NCBI RefSeq assembly: GCF_024723825.1 | Contig: NZ_JANQBQ010000001.1 | Coordinates: 434,001 to 498,000 of the forward strand | Reading direction: 5' to 3' | Origin: Romboutsia lituseburensis | GTDB taxonomy: Bacteria > Bacillota > Clostridia > Peptostreptococcales > Peptostreptococcaceae | Length of the DNA: 64,000 nt | Part shown: positions 1 through 8,035 of the stretch, piece by piece | How the letters are laid out: every line of letters begins with the position of its first letter | Numbering within the stretch: the first letter of the stretch is position 1 | Notes under the pieces: model-generated | The model's database searches: none | The model's input: the letters and a program-made list of their open reading frames with translations, nothing else | What the model was told of the DNA's origin: nothing | Program-made: the position numbers and the translations under genes

Positions 1-963
1 GTAACTTCATTAATATCTAGTATAGGTGCTAGTAAAAATGCTAGAAGAGCAGCAACAATGCACTTAATATTTAATATTATAGGAACTATGGTATTTATGC
101 TGTTATTAACTAAGCCAATAACTATGATGGTAACACATTTAGACCCAACAGATGTAAGTAGACAAATAGCGAATTCACATACGTTATTTAATATAATAAA
201 TGTTATTATATTACTTCCATTCTCTAAGTTCATAGTAAAACTTACTATGAAGCTTGTACCTGAGAGAGAAGATGAAATTGAAGATAGAAAAACAGTTAAG
301 TATATAGATGAAAGAATGATGGAAACTCCATCAATCGCACTATCAAATACTGTTAAAGAAACTTTAAGAATGGGTGACAAGGCTAAAAAAGCTTTAATTA
401 ACTCAATGGAAGGTTTATTTGAAGGCTCAAATTCGAAGGTTAAAAAAGCATTTGAAGAAGAATCAAAAGTTAACTTATTACAAAAGACTATATTAAATTA
501 CTTATTGAAATTATCTAAAACTTCTTTAAGTAATGAGTCTAGAGAAACTGTTGATGAGCTATTCAATACAGTAAATGATATAGAAAGAATCGGTGATCAT
601 GCTGAAAATATAGCAGAATTAGCCGAAATTATATTAGAAAAAGACTTAAATTTATCTAAAGAAGGTAAAGATGAGTTAGTTCAAATGTACAATAAAGTTG
701 TAGATGCATATTCTGCTGCATTAGAATCTATGGAAAATAATGATATAGACTTAGCTTGCAAGGTAATAAAGATGGAAGAGCAAGTTGATGTTATGGAAAA
801 AGTATGTCGTGAAAATCATATGAGAAGATTAAGTGAAAACTTATGTACTATAGATAATGGAGTTGTGTATTTAGATATAATATCTAATTTAGAAAGAATT
901 TCTGACCACTCTGTAAATATAGCACAGCAGGTTATAAAGTCTAGGAATAAAAATATAGCATAA
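1..963 (+). CDS. Na/Pi cotransporter family protein, 3' part
   Basis: The frame is open from the first base of the window, so the gene begins upstream and only its C-terminal part is seen. The first residues read through a serine- and alanine-rich re-entrant segment (SSIGASKNARRAA) into a transmembrane helix, then another hydrophobic helix around residues 65-80. From about residue 105 to the end there is a helical PhoU-like domain in two halves, each with the recurring RIGDHAENIAE / RISDHSVNIAQ signature. This is the architecture of NptA/YjbB-type sodium-phosphate symporters with a fused PhoU-like domain. It probably imports or exports phosphate across the cytoplasmic membrane. A hairpin terminator follows directly, so it ends its transcription unit. 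Confidence 0.88.
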   Translation, partial: VTSLISSIGASKNARRAATMHLIFNIIGTMVFMLLLTKPITMMVTHLDPTDVSRQIANSHTLFNIINVIILLPFSKFIVKLTMKLVPEREDEIEDRKTVKYIDERMMETPSIALSNTVKETLRMGDKAKKALINSMEGLFEGSNSKVKKAFEEESKVNLLQKTILNYLLKLSKTSLSNESRETVDELFNTVNDIERIGDHAENIAELAEIILEKDLNLSKEGKDELVQMYNKVVDAYSAALESMENNDIDLACKVIKMEEQVDVMEKVCRENHMRRLSENLCTIDNGVVYLDIISNLERISDHSVNIAQQVIKSRNKNIA

Positions 964-969
964 TATATA

Positions 970-1012
970 TACAGTATCTATGGTAAGCTAACTATTAGGT
1001 ACTGTATTTTTT
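970..1012 (+). terminator. terminator of the Na/Pi cotransporter gene
   Basis: An ACAGTATCTA / TAGGTACTGT stem with one mismatch is followed by a run of T, seven bases after the stop codon. Confidence 0.6.
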
Positions 1013-1105
1013 ATATAAAAGTTATATTTTAAATTAAACATTTAAAATAAGGATAAACTAACTATAAGAATTTTTTACGAAAAGATAGAAAGAAGGTAAA
1101 TATAT

Positions 1106-1513
1106 TTGAAAAATTTAACCAAAGAATTTAAACAATTTGCAATTAAAGGAAATGTCATTGATTTGGCAATAGGGGTTGTTGTAGGAGGAGCTTTCTCAAA
1201 AATAGTTACATCTTTAGTAAATGATTTAATTATGCCATTTGTAGGTATATTAACAGGAGGTATAAATTTCTCAGAATACAAAGTAGTATTGAGAGAAGGA
1301 GTAGGTAATACACCTCCTATAACTTTAAATATAGGTAGTTTTGTACAGGCTACTGTAGATTTTTTTATAATAGCATTTGCAATATTTATGTTTATTAGAA
1401 TAATAAATAAATTAAGGATAAAAAAAGTAGAGGAAGCTGTCACGGTTGAAGAAAAAACTTCAGAAGAAGTACTGCTACTTAGAGATATAAAAGAGCTATT
1501 GCAAAGCAAATAA
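1106..1513 (+). CDS. mscL: large-conductance mechanosensitive channel MscL
   Basis: The product is 135 residues, the usual MscL length. The N-terminus carries the conserved FKQFAIKGNVIDLAIGVVVGGAFSKIVTSLV amphipathic helix and pore-lining first transmembrane segment. A second hydrophobic segment lies at about residues 77-98, and the C-terminal helix has charged residues and ends in LLRDIKELLQ. MscL forms a homopentameric pore that releases solutes on hypo-osmotic shock. The start is a TTG preceded by AGAAGG at a proper distance; no ATG gives the conserved N-terminus. It is transcribed alone and shares a bidirectional terminator with the convergent ytaF. Confidence 0.95.
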   Translation: MKNLTKEFKQFAIKGNVIDLAIGVVVGGAFSKIVTSLVNDLIMPFVGILTGGINFSEYKVVLREGVGNTPPITLNIGSFVQATVDFFIIAFAIFMFIRIINKLRIKKVEEAVTVEEKTSEEVLLLRDIKELLQSK

Positions 1514-1530
1514 GTTAATAAATTTAAAGC

Positions 1531-1569
1531 TAAAAAAGGTACCTTTAAAATAAAGGGTACCTTTTTTAG
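1531..1569. terminator. bidirectional terminator between mscL and ytaF
   Basis: The inverted repeat AAAAAAGGTACC / GGTACCTTTTTT has A and T runs on both sides and lies between two convergent genes. Confidence 0.8.
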
Positions 1570-1584
1570 TTTTAAACATGTAAT

Positions 1585-2214
1585 TTAAAATTTAAAGTAT
1601 CTCATAAGGGCTAATAATATAAGAATAGCTCCGGACAGCCAAGAAAGATTCACATCTACTTTTTCAACAAACTTGCTACCCATATAAGAACCTATTATTA
1701 AAGAAGAAATTCCAACTATTAATGAAAGTAAAATAACCTCTAAGTAACGAACACTTCCTAAGCTACTACCAAAGCCAACGGCGAGACTATCAAGTGAAAG
1801 TGCTACAGCTAAATAAAAAGCTTCTTTACCAGTTAATATTTTTGATTTATCATAATCCGCTTTAGTTTCATTTGCATAAATTTCAAGAACGAATTTAAAA
1901 TCAAAAACTTTAAAGGTTAAAGGAACTTCTGAATTTGAAAATTTGTGTATATATGTTTTAAAAAATGATTCAAATAATCTGTATGTCCCAAGTACCATTA
2001 ATAATGAAAAGCTAATTAAAGATGCTACATTAGGAGACAGAAAATCCTTTAATATAGATCCTAAAAAAAGAGAGATAGCTAAAAAAGAAGTACATACCCC
2101 ATTTATGATTAAAGCAGAAGAAAATGGAATTTTTATCTTGTCAGTTCCATAAGCAATACTAGCTACAAATGTATCAATAGATAGAGATAAAACTAGAAGA
2201 AAAGATTGTAGCAT
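1585..2214 (-). CDS. ytaF: sporulation membrane protein YtaF (MntP-like fold)
   Basis: This 209-residue integral membrane protein has about six hydrophobic segments. Two internally related halves each carry the LSLSIDTFVASIAYG / VALSLDSLAVGFGS motif with a membrane Asp, typical of the MntP/YtaF manganese-exporter fold. In Bacillus, YtaF is named for its role around sporulation; the transported ion, if any, is not known. A divergent or unrelated protein with the same fold is possible, but the duplicated Asp motif and length fit YtaF well. The start has an AGGGGTG ribosome binding site. It is a single gene converging on mscL. Confidence 0.85.
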   Translation of the reverse strand: MLQSFLLVLSLSIDTFVASIAYGTDKIKIPFSSALIINGVCTSFLAISLFLGSILKDFLSPNVASLISFSLLMVLGTYRLFESFFKTYIHKFSNSEVPLTFKVFDFKFVLEIYANETKADYDKSKILTGKEAFYLAVALSLDSLAVGFGSSLGSVRYLEVILLSLIVGISSLIIGSYMGSKFVEKVDVNLSWLSGAILILLALMRYFKF

Positions 2215-2280
2215 GATGACACCCCCTAATTTGAAAACTACTACTATAGTATTATAGATGCTTATTTTTTGTACCTAGAA

Positions 2281-2305
2281 ACAATTAAATAATTTATTTA
2301 ATTGT
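2281..2305. repeat. 25-bp near-perfect palindrome between divergent ytaF and the L,D-transpeptidase gene
   Basis: ACAATTAAATAA and TTATTTAATTGT are separated by one base. It lies in the shared upstream region of two divergent genes, so an operator is as likely as a terminator. Confidence 0.4.
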
Positions 2306-2418
2306 TTTTCTTAAATACATAGATAAATATTTTACTTAAATATTTAGTCAGAATTGTTCATTTTATTTTAAGTATACTCATAAATAAAAATATATATATT
2401 TCGGTGAGGTGATGGCTT

Positions 2419-2895
2419 ATGGAATCTAATGGTGTTAGATTAAATAAGAATACTAATTTAGATTATACTAATTTTAATAAAGACATGTCTGATTTTGCAA
2501 ATAAAAATAATATAAATAGCAAAACTGATTATTTAATAATAACATCTACAAAAAATAAATATACATATATATTTGAAAAAAACAAAGAAGCATGGGATAT
2601 GTTATATAAATGGAGCTGTACCGTTGGAAAGAATTCTACACCAACGATAAGTGGAGTATTTTTTGTAGGTATAAAGTATCCTGCAATTGGAGATGAAAAT
2701 AGCTCTGTCAAGTATGCAACTAATATAACTGATGAGTATTATTATCATTCTATCATATATAATGAAACAGGACTTAGCATAAAAGATGATAGGTTGGGTG
2801 TTGCTATAAGTCATGGATGCATAAGGCTAGCAACAAGTAGTGCGAAATGGATTTATGAAAATGTTCGTGAAGAAAGTACTATAATAATCTACTAA
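2419..2895 (+). CDS. YkuD-type L,D-transpeptidase without signal peptide
   Basis: The 158-residue protein holds a single L,D-transpeptidase catalytic domain from about residue 38 to the end. The signature is near residue 128: SHGCIRLA with the nucleophilic Cys and upstream His, as in the family consensus HxX14-17-[S/T]HGChN. Such enzymes make 3-3 peptidoglycan cross-links. The N-terminus is polar and asparagine-rich with no signal peptide or membrane segment. An in-frame TGA nine bases upstream of the ATG rules out a longer form, and GGTGAGGTG is a good ribosome binding site for this ATG. Bacillus YkuD also lacks a classical signal and is spore-associated, so a role in spore wall is possible but is inference. 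Confidence 0.82.
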   Translation: MESNGVRLNKNTNLDYTNFNKDMSDFANKNNINSKTDYLIITSTKNKYTYIFEKNKEAWDMLYKWSCTVGKNSTPTISGVFFVGIKYPAIGDENSSVKYATNITDEYYYHSIIYNETGLSIKDDRLGVAISHGCIRLATSSAKWIYENVREESTIIIY

Positions 2896-2902
2896 CTATT
2901 TT

Positions 2903-2937
2903 AAAAAGGTATAAACTATTAAGTTTATACCTTTTTT
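2903..2937 (+). terminator. terminator of the L,D-transpeptidase gene
   Basis: A perfect 15-bp stem (AAAAAGGTATAAACT with its complement) and five-base loop end in a T run. Confidence 0.85.
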
Positions 2938-3048
2938 ATAATAAATTAAATAAAAATATAAAAGGTTAAATAATAAAATTATTTAATATGAAAAATAAAT
3001 CAAATGTCCATAGACGTTATTTACATAAAAATTTTTCGTTACATAAAG

Positions 3049-3064
3049 TTTAACATATGTTAAA
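3049..3064. promoter_or_regulatory. perfect palindrome TTTAACATATGTTAAA upstream of permease
   Basis: This 16-bp exact dyad lies about 125 bp upstream of the putative permease promoter. It is a candidate operator; the binding protein is unknown. Confidence 0.35.
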
Positions 3065-3173
3065 AAAAATTAATTTTGTTAAAATTACGTTTATTTTAGT
3101 GAAAAATATAAATTATTTTGTTGAACAATTAGGTGTTTAGTAAAAATATGACGTATTGCGCCGTTAAAAAAAG

Positions 3174-3202
3174 TTACTTTTTTGCCATAATGTTACTATA
3201 AT
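3174..3202 (+). promoter_or_regulatory. putative sigma-A promoter of the permease gene
   Basis: TTACTT, 17-bp spacer, TATAAT. The -10 is consensus and the -35 weak. It predicts a leader of about 80 nt. Confidence 0.45.
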
Positions 3203-3287
3203 AACTTTAAGAATATATTTAAAAGTAAAAAAATTCACACAAAACTAAATATATTTTAAATTTAAACCTAGAAGGGGAGTAGTAAGT

Positions 3288-4688
3288 ATGAAAATGGATT
3301 TTTTTAGAAAGAAGACAGTTGCAGATTTCAAAGAAACTTCTGAAAATAGCGGTCTTAAAAAAAATCTAAGAGCATTTGATTTAGCTTTATTAGGAATTGG
3401 ATCTGTTGTAGGAACTGGTGTATTTGTAGCCACAGGACAAGGAGCAATGATGGCTGGACCGGCAGTTATAATATCATTTATAATAGCAGCTGTAACAAGT
3501 GCTCTATGTGCACTAACCTATGCGGAACTTTCAACAATGTTTCCAGTATCAGGAAGTACCTATTCTTATTCATATGTAGCATTTGGAGAAATTGTTGCTT
3601 GGATTATAGGATGGAATTTAATGTTAACTTATTTAGTATCAGGAGCTGCAGTTGCATCGGGATGGTCTGGAACTTTAGTAGGTATGTTAAATGCTTATGG
3701 GATTGTTTTACCAGAAGCACTTACAAAATCAATTTTAGCAGGTGGATTTATTGACTTACCAGCAGTATTAATAACTTGTTTTATAACTTGGTTACTTTAT
3801 GTAGGGGTATCTGAAAGTGCAAAAGTAAACAATATTATTGTTGGAATTAAGGTTTTCGTTATTTTACTGTTTATATTCCTAGGGCTTACTCATATTAAAC
3901 CTCAAAACTATATACCATTTTCACCATATGGAATGGGTGGAATAATGTCAGCGACAGCAGTAATATTTTTTGCATATATAGGATTTGACGCAGTATCAAC
4001 AGCAGCGGAAGAAACTAAGAACCCTAAAAGAGATGTACCAATAGGTTTATTAATTTGTTTAATTACAGTAGTTATTTTATATATAGGGGTAGCATTAGCT
4101 CTTACTGGTATGATACCTTTTAAATCTATAAATGTAATGAATGCTATACCTGATGCATTATCTCAAATTGGTATAAATTGGGGATCTACTCTTGTAGCAA
4201 CAGGTGCAGTTATAGGTATGATATCTACTTTATTAGTTACATTATATGGTCAAGTAAGAATATTTATGGCTATGTCAAGAGATGGGTTACTTCCTAAAGC
4301 ATTTGCATCTATAAATAAAAAGCATGGTACACCTGCAACTTGTACGTTAATAACAGGAATAGTAACTTGTATAATAGCAGGATTTTTCCCTCTAACTGTA
4401 ATTATAGACTTATGTAATATAGGAACATTATTTGCTTTCATAGCTGTATCAGCAGGTATAATAGTTTTAAGGAAAACGATGCCAAACGTAGAGAGGAAAT
4501 TTAGATGCCCATGGGTACCTATTATTCCTTTATTTGCAATAGGTTTCTGTTTATATATAACACTTAGTATACCTTTAGTTACTTGGATAAGATTTGTAGT
4601 GTGGATTTTGGTTGGAGTTACGGTTTATTTCTTATATGGAGCTAAGCATAGTAGGTTGAACAAAAATAATGCCCATGTTGAAGAATAG
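3288..4688 (+). CDS. APC-superfamily amino-acid permease
   Basis: This 466-residue protein has about twelve hydrophobic segments. The N-terminal LRAFDLALLGIGSVVGTGVFVATGQGA contains the helix-1 GxG unwound substrate-binding motif of the APC (amino acid-polyamine-organocation) superfamily. FFAYIGFDAVSTAAEETKNPKRDVPIGL is the highly conserved helix-6/loop signature of the YfnA/CAT branch. The 466-residue length and this signature fit a cationic or branched amino-acid transporter; the substrate cannot be told from sequence. The ATG has a GAAGGGGAG ribosome binding site 8 nt upstream. It is a single gene with its own promoter and terminator, which would suit an amino-acid fermenting anaerobe. Confidence 0.9.
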   Translation: MKMDFFRKKTVADFKETSENSGLKKNLRAFDLALLGIGSVVGTGVFVATGQGAMMAGPAVIISFIIAAVTSALCALTYAELSTMFPVSGSTYSYSYVAFGEIVAWIIGWNLMLTYLVSGAAVASGWSGTLVGMLNAYGIVLPEALTKSILAGGFIDLPAVLITCFITWLLYVGVSESAKVNNIIVGIKVFVILLFIFLGLTHIKPQNYIPFSPYGMGGIMSATAVIFFAYIGFDAVSTAAEETKNPKRDVPIGLLICLITVVILYIGVALALTGMIPFKSINVMNAIPDALSQIGINWGSTLVATGAVIGMISTLLVTLYGQVRIFMAMSRDGLLPKAFASINKKHGTPATCTLITGIVTCIIAGFFPLTVIIDLCNIGTLFAFIAVSAGIIVLRKTMPNVERKFRCPWVPIIPLFAIGFCLYITLSIPLVTWIRFVVWILVGVTVYFLYGAKHSRLNKNNAHVEE

Positions 4689-4726
4689 ATAATAGATATT
4701 TCATTTATATAAAGAAATATTAAAAT

Positions 4727-4780
4727 AGGAACATAGTATAGCGGTATATAGTATTCAATATATCACTATACTGTGTTCCT
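4727..4780 (+). terminator. terminator of the permease gene
   Basis: A long imperfect stem, AGGAACATAGTATAG with its near complement ending TGTGTTCCT, is followed by TTTATTTATT. Confidence 0.7.
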
Positions 4781-4787
4781 TTATTTA

Positions 4788-4934
4788 TTAATAAATATAT
4801 TCATATTCTTCTACTTCAATAAGACCTTTGCTATCTAAAAACTGTTCTTCAAAATTTAATATAACTTCTATTAGCTCATGTGAAATACTTAATCCTTTTT
4901 TTCTACATTTATTATACAGATATAACTGATCCAT
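4788..4934 (-). CDS. Spo0E-like small protein (48 aa), possibly degenerate
   Basis: A 48-residue frame reads MDQLYLYNKCRKKGLSISHELIEVILNFEEQ and then an acidic tail. Spacing and pattern resemble the Spo0E-type aspartyl-phosphatase hairpin: two short helices, with a consensus SQELDxxI in the second. Here the motif is SHELIEVI, lacking the catalytic-region Asp of the usual SxxLD. Family members dephosphorylate Spo0A-P and delay sporulation. The ribosome binding site is weak (AAGAAG, rather far), so this may be a decaying copy. It could also be a chance frame; the helical pattern and the sporulating host are the only support. Confidence 0.4.
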   Translation of the reverse strand: MDQLYLYNKCRKKGLSISHELIEVILNFEEQFLDSKGLIEVEEYEYIY

Positions 4935-5106
4935 TCATATATGAGACTTCTTTTATTTATACATTATTACGTAACATATATATTATAATTATTATTTTAT
5001 CAATTAAATTTAATTTTTATTATGTATAAATAGAAGCATTTGGAGCATGTTGGAATATACTAGCAAATTTTGATGAAATTAGTTTATATAAATTTTTTAG
5101 ATATTA

Positions 5107-5135
5107 TTGACAATTGATGAATATAGGTATATATT
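5107..5135 (+). promoter_or_regulatory. sigma-A promoter of clpB
   Basis: The consensus TTGACA is followed by a 17-bp spacer and TATATT. The predicted start lies just before the CIRCE operator. Confidence 0.8.
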
Positions 5136-5150
5136 TTAATTAATAAATTA

Positions 5151-5177
5151 TTAGCACTCGATATAATAGAGTGCTAA
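5151..5177 (+). promoter_or_regulatory. CIRCE operator (HrcA site) of clpB
   Basis: TTAGCACTC, nine bases, GAGTGCTAA: an exact match to the HrcA-binding CIRCE inverted repeat. It sits immediately downstream of the promoter -10, so HrcA bound here would block transcription until heat shock. Confidence 0.96.
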
Positions 5178-5240
5178 TAATTAAGGGATAGAATAAAATT
5201 AATTAATATATATAAAATAATGTAATGGAGGGATTTTAGA

Positions 5241-7835
5241 ATGGATATAGAAAAAATGACAGTAAGAGTACAAAAAAGCTTAAATGATGCTTATAGTATA
5301 GCCGTAAAAAATCATAATCAACAAGTAGATGTAATTCATCTTTTAAGCGCTCTCGTAAATCAAGAAGATGGACTTATACCAAATATACTTGAAAAAATGA
5401 ATGTATCTGTACCATCTTTAAATAATAGTATAAATATAGAACTTAATAAACTACCGCAAATACATGGAGAAGGTATAAGCTCACAAGGAGTAACAGCTAC
5501 TAGAAAAATCAATGAAATACTAATAAAAGCAGAAGAAATCTCAAAGGAATTTAAAGATTCCTATATAAGTGTAGAACATGTTATGCTTGCAATAATAGAA
5601 ATGGAATCTAATACTAGTTTAGGGAAAATATTAAGACAATACAATATAAATAAGAATGATTTCTTAAATGTATTATCAAGTGTTAGAGGAAGTCAAAGAG
5701 TTGAATCTCAAGATCCAGAAGGAACATATGAAGTATTAGCTCGTTTTGGAACTAATTTAGTTGAATTAGCAAAAAAGAATAAATTAGATCCAGTAATAGG
5801 AAGAGATGAAGAAATACGAAGAGTCGTAAGAATCCTATCAAGAAGAACTAAAAACAATCCAGTTCTTATTGGAGAGCCTGGTGTTGGTAAAACTGCGATA
5901 GTTGAAGGACTAGCAGAAAGAATAGTTAGAGGAGATGTACCAGAAGGACTAAAAGACAAAATAATATTTTCACTAGATATGGGATCTTTAATTGCAGGAG
6001 CTAAATATAGAGGTGAATTTGAAGAGAGATTAAAAGCAGTACTAAAAGAAGTCCAAGCGTCAGAAGGAAAAATAATATTATTTATAGATGAAATACACAC
6101 TATAGTTGGTGCAGGAAAAACTGATGGTGCTATGGATGCAGGTAACCTAATAAAACCATTACTTGCAAGAGGAGAATTAAATTGTATAGGTGCAACTACA
6201 TTTGATGAGTATAGACAGTATATAGAAAAAGATAAAGCGCTTGAAAGACGTTTCCAACCTGTTATAGCAGAAGAACCTAGCGTAAGTGATACAGTTTCAA
6301 TACTTAGAGGTCTTAAAGAAAGATTTGAAATACATCATGGTATTAGAATACATGATAGCGCAATAGTTGCAGCAGCTAAACTTTCTGATAGATATATACA
6401 AGATAGATTTTTACCAGACAAAGCTATCGATTTGATAGATGAAGCTGGAGCTATGATCAGAAGTGAAATTGACTCTCTTCCGACGGAATTAGATACAGTT
6501 AGAAGGAAATTATTTACACTTGAAACAGAAAGAGAAGCTTTATTAAAAGAAAATGACGAAAAAAGTAAACAAAGACTTGAAAAACTAGGAAAAGAGTTAG
6601 CAGAATTAAAATCTAAGAATGATGAAATGACTGCTAAATATGAAAAAGAAAAAAGTCAAATATTAGAGATAAGAAACCTAAAAGCACAGCTAGATGAAGC
6701 TAAAGGTAACGTAGAAAAATATGAAAGAGAATATGACTTTAATAAAGCGGCGGAAGTGAAGTATGGTATAATACCAAAGCTTGAAGAACAAATAAAAGAT
6801 CATGAATTAAAAATTAAAGAAAGTTACGAAAACGCATTATTAAAAGAAGAAGTTACAGAAAATGAAATATCAGAAATTGTAGCTAAATGGACTGGAATAC
6901 CTGTTACTAAGCTTGTTGAAGGAGAAAGAGAAAAATTATTAAAATTAGAGGATGAGCTTCATAAAAGGGTAATAGGTCAAGATGAAGCAGTAACAGCTGT
7001 GAGTAACGCTGTTATACGTGCTCGTGCAGGGCTTAAAGATGAAAATAAACCAATCGGGTCATTTATATTCTTAGGACCTACAGGAGTAGGTAAAACTGAG
7101 CTTGCTAAAACTTTAGCTAACAATTTATTTGACAGCGAAGAAAATATTATAAGAATAGATATGTCAGAATACATGGAAAAACATGCAGTTTCTAGACTTA
7201 TAGGACCTCCTCCGGGATATGTAGGATATGAAGAAGGAGGACAATTAACAGAGGCAGTAAGAAGACATCCTTATTCAGTAATACTATTTGATGAGATAGA
7301 GAAAGCTCATGAAGATGTGTTTAATATATTTTTGCAAATATTAGATGATGGAAGACTTACTGATAATAAAGGCAAAACAGTAGATTTTAAAAATACACTT
7401 ATAATAATGACTTCAAATATAGGTAGCTCATATTTATTAGAATTTGGAGAAGATATAACTAATGAATCAAAACAATTAGTAATGGATGAAATGAAGAGAA
7501 GATTTAAGCCAGAATTCTTAAATAGAGTTGATGATATAATAATGTTTAAACCATTAAATAAAGAAGGTATTAAGCAAATAATAGATATATTTATGAAATC
7601 TTTAAGAAATAGACTACATGATAAAAATATAAATATTGAAGTAAAAGAAAATGCAAAAGATATAATGGTTAGTGAAGGATATGATCCAATATACGGAGCA
7701 AGACCACTAAAAAGATATATTAGTAACACTTTAGAAACTATTATTGCTAAAAAAATTATAGCTGGAGAAATATACAACGGATGTACTATTTTAATAGATG
7801 GTGAAAATGATAAGATCAAAGTATCTGTAAAATAG
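5241..7835 (+). CDS. clpB: ATP-dependent disaggregase ClpB
   Basis: The 864-residue protein has the full ClpB order. An N-terminal double Clp-N domain covers about 1-150. NBD1 has Walker A GEPGVGKT near 210 and Walker B ILFIDEIHT near 278. A coiled-coil M-domain covers about 400-525, which separates ClpB from ClpC/ClpA. NBD2 has Walker A GPTGVGKT near 612 and Walker B ILFDEIEKAH, followed by a C-terminal D2-small domain. With DnaK it threads and rescues aggregated proteins. The ATG has a GGAGGG ribosome binding site. The promoter carries a perfect CIRCE, so HrcA repression is expected. It is a single-gene unit with a strong terminator. Confidence 0.97.
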   Translation: MDIEKMTVRVQKSLNDAYSIAVKNHNQQVDVIHLLSALVNQEDGLIPNILEKMNVSVPSLNNSINIELNKLPQIHGEGISSQGVTATRKINEILIKAEEISKEFKDSYISVEHVMLAIIEMESNTSLGKILRQYNINKNDFLNVLSSVRGSQRVESQDPEGTYEVLARFGTNLVELAKKNKLDPVIGRDEEIRRVVRILSRRTKNNPVLIGEPGVGKTAIVEGLAERIVRGDVPEGLKDKIIFSLDMGSLIAGAKYRGEFEERLKAVLKEVQASEGKIILFIDEIHTIVGAGKTDGAMDAGNLIKPLLARGELNCIGATTFDEYRQYIEKDKALERRFQPVIAEEPSVSDTVSILRGLKERFEIHHGIRIHDSAIVAAAKLSDRYIQDRFLPDKAIDLIDEAGAMIRSEIDSLPTELDTVRRKLFTLETEREALLKENDEKSKQRLEKLGKELAELKSKNDEMTAKYEKEKSQILEIRNLKAQLDEAKGNVEKYEREYDFNKAAEVKYGIIPKLEEQIKDHELKIKESYENALLKEEVTENEISEIVAKWTGIPVTKLVEGEREKLLKLEDELHKRVIGQDEAVTAVSNAVIRARAGLKDENKPIGSFIFLGPTGVGKTELAKTLANNLFDSEENIIRIDMSEYMEKHAVSRLIGPPPGYVGYEEGGQLTEAVRRHPYSVILFDEIEKAHEDVFNIFLQILDDGRLTDNKGKTVDFKNTLIIMTSNIGSSYLLEFGEDITNESKQLVMDEMKRRFKPEFLNRVDDIIMFKPLNKEGIKQIIDIFMKSLRNRLHDKNINIEVKENAKDIMVSEGYDPIYGARPLKRYISNTLETIIAKKIIAGEIYNGCTILIDGENDKIKVSVK

Positions 7836-7852
7836 TAATAAAATACATTTCA

Positions 7853-7920
7853 ACAAAAGGAAATATCTAATACTAAAGAATTTTAATAATTTAGTATAGT
7901 AGATATTTCCTTTTTTGTTA
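7853..7920 (+). terminator. terminator of clpB
   Basis: A very long hairpin, AAAGGAAATATCTA with its complement TAGATATTTCCTTTT, has an inner ACTAAA/TTTAGT stem and a T run. Confidence 0.85.
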
Positions 7921-8035
7921 AGTAACTTATATTGTATAAAAGATTTATAACAAATAATGCATATAAGTATCTAAATTAAATTTACTAAACTGTAAATAAT
8001 ATATATTATAAAAATTATAATTAAGGAGACTTAAG

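Larger units (their letters stand above)
2896..3287 (+). other. 392-bp upstream region of the amino-acid permease gene
   Basis: It holds the L,D-transpeptidase terminator, a 16-bp perfect palindrome, a sigma-A-like promoter and an 80-nt leader. No gene or recognised riboswitch was seen. Confidence 0.6.
4935..5240 (+). other. 306-bp upstream region of clpB
   Basis: Apart from the sigma-A promoter and CIRCE listed separately, only AT-rich sequence is seen. No further gene was found. Confidence 0.6.

Noticed and set aside
1075-1509. Minus-strand ORF opposite mscL
   Set aside because: It is a shadow of the mscL frame, with serine-rich composition and no ribosome binding site.
2940-3287. Riboswitch (lysine or SAM type) before the permease
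   Set aside because: Length is suitable but no conserved motif or expected stem pattern was seen.
5708-6100. Minus-strand ORF inside clpB
   Set aside because: Antisense shadow of conserved ClpB codons; no own signals.
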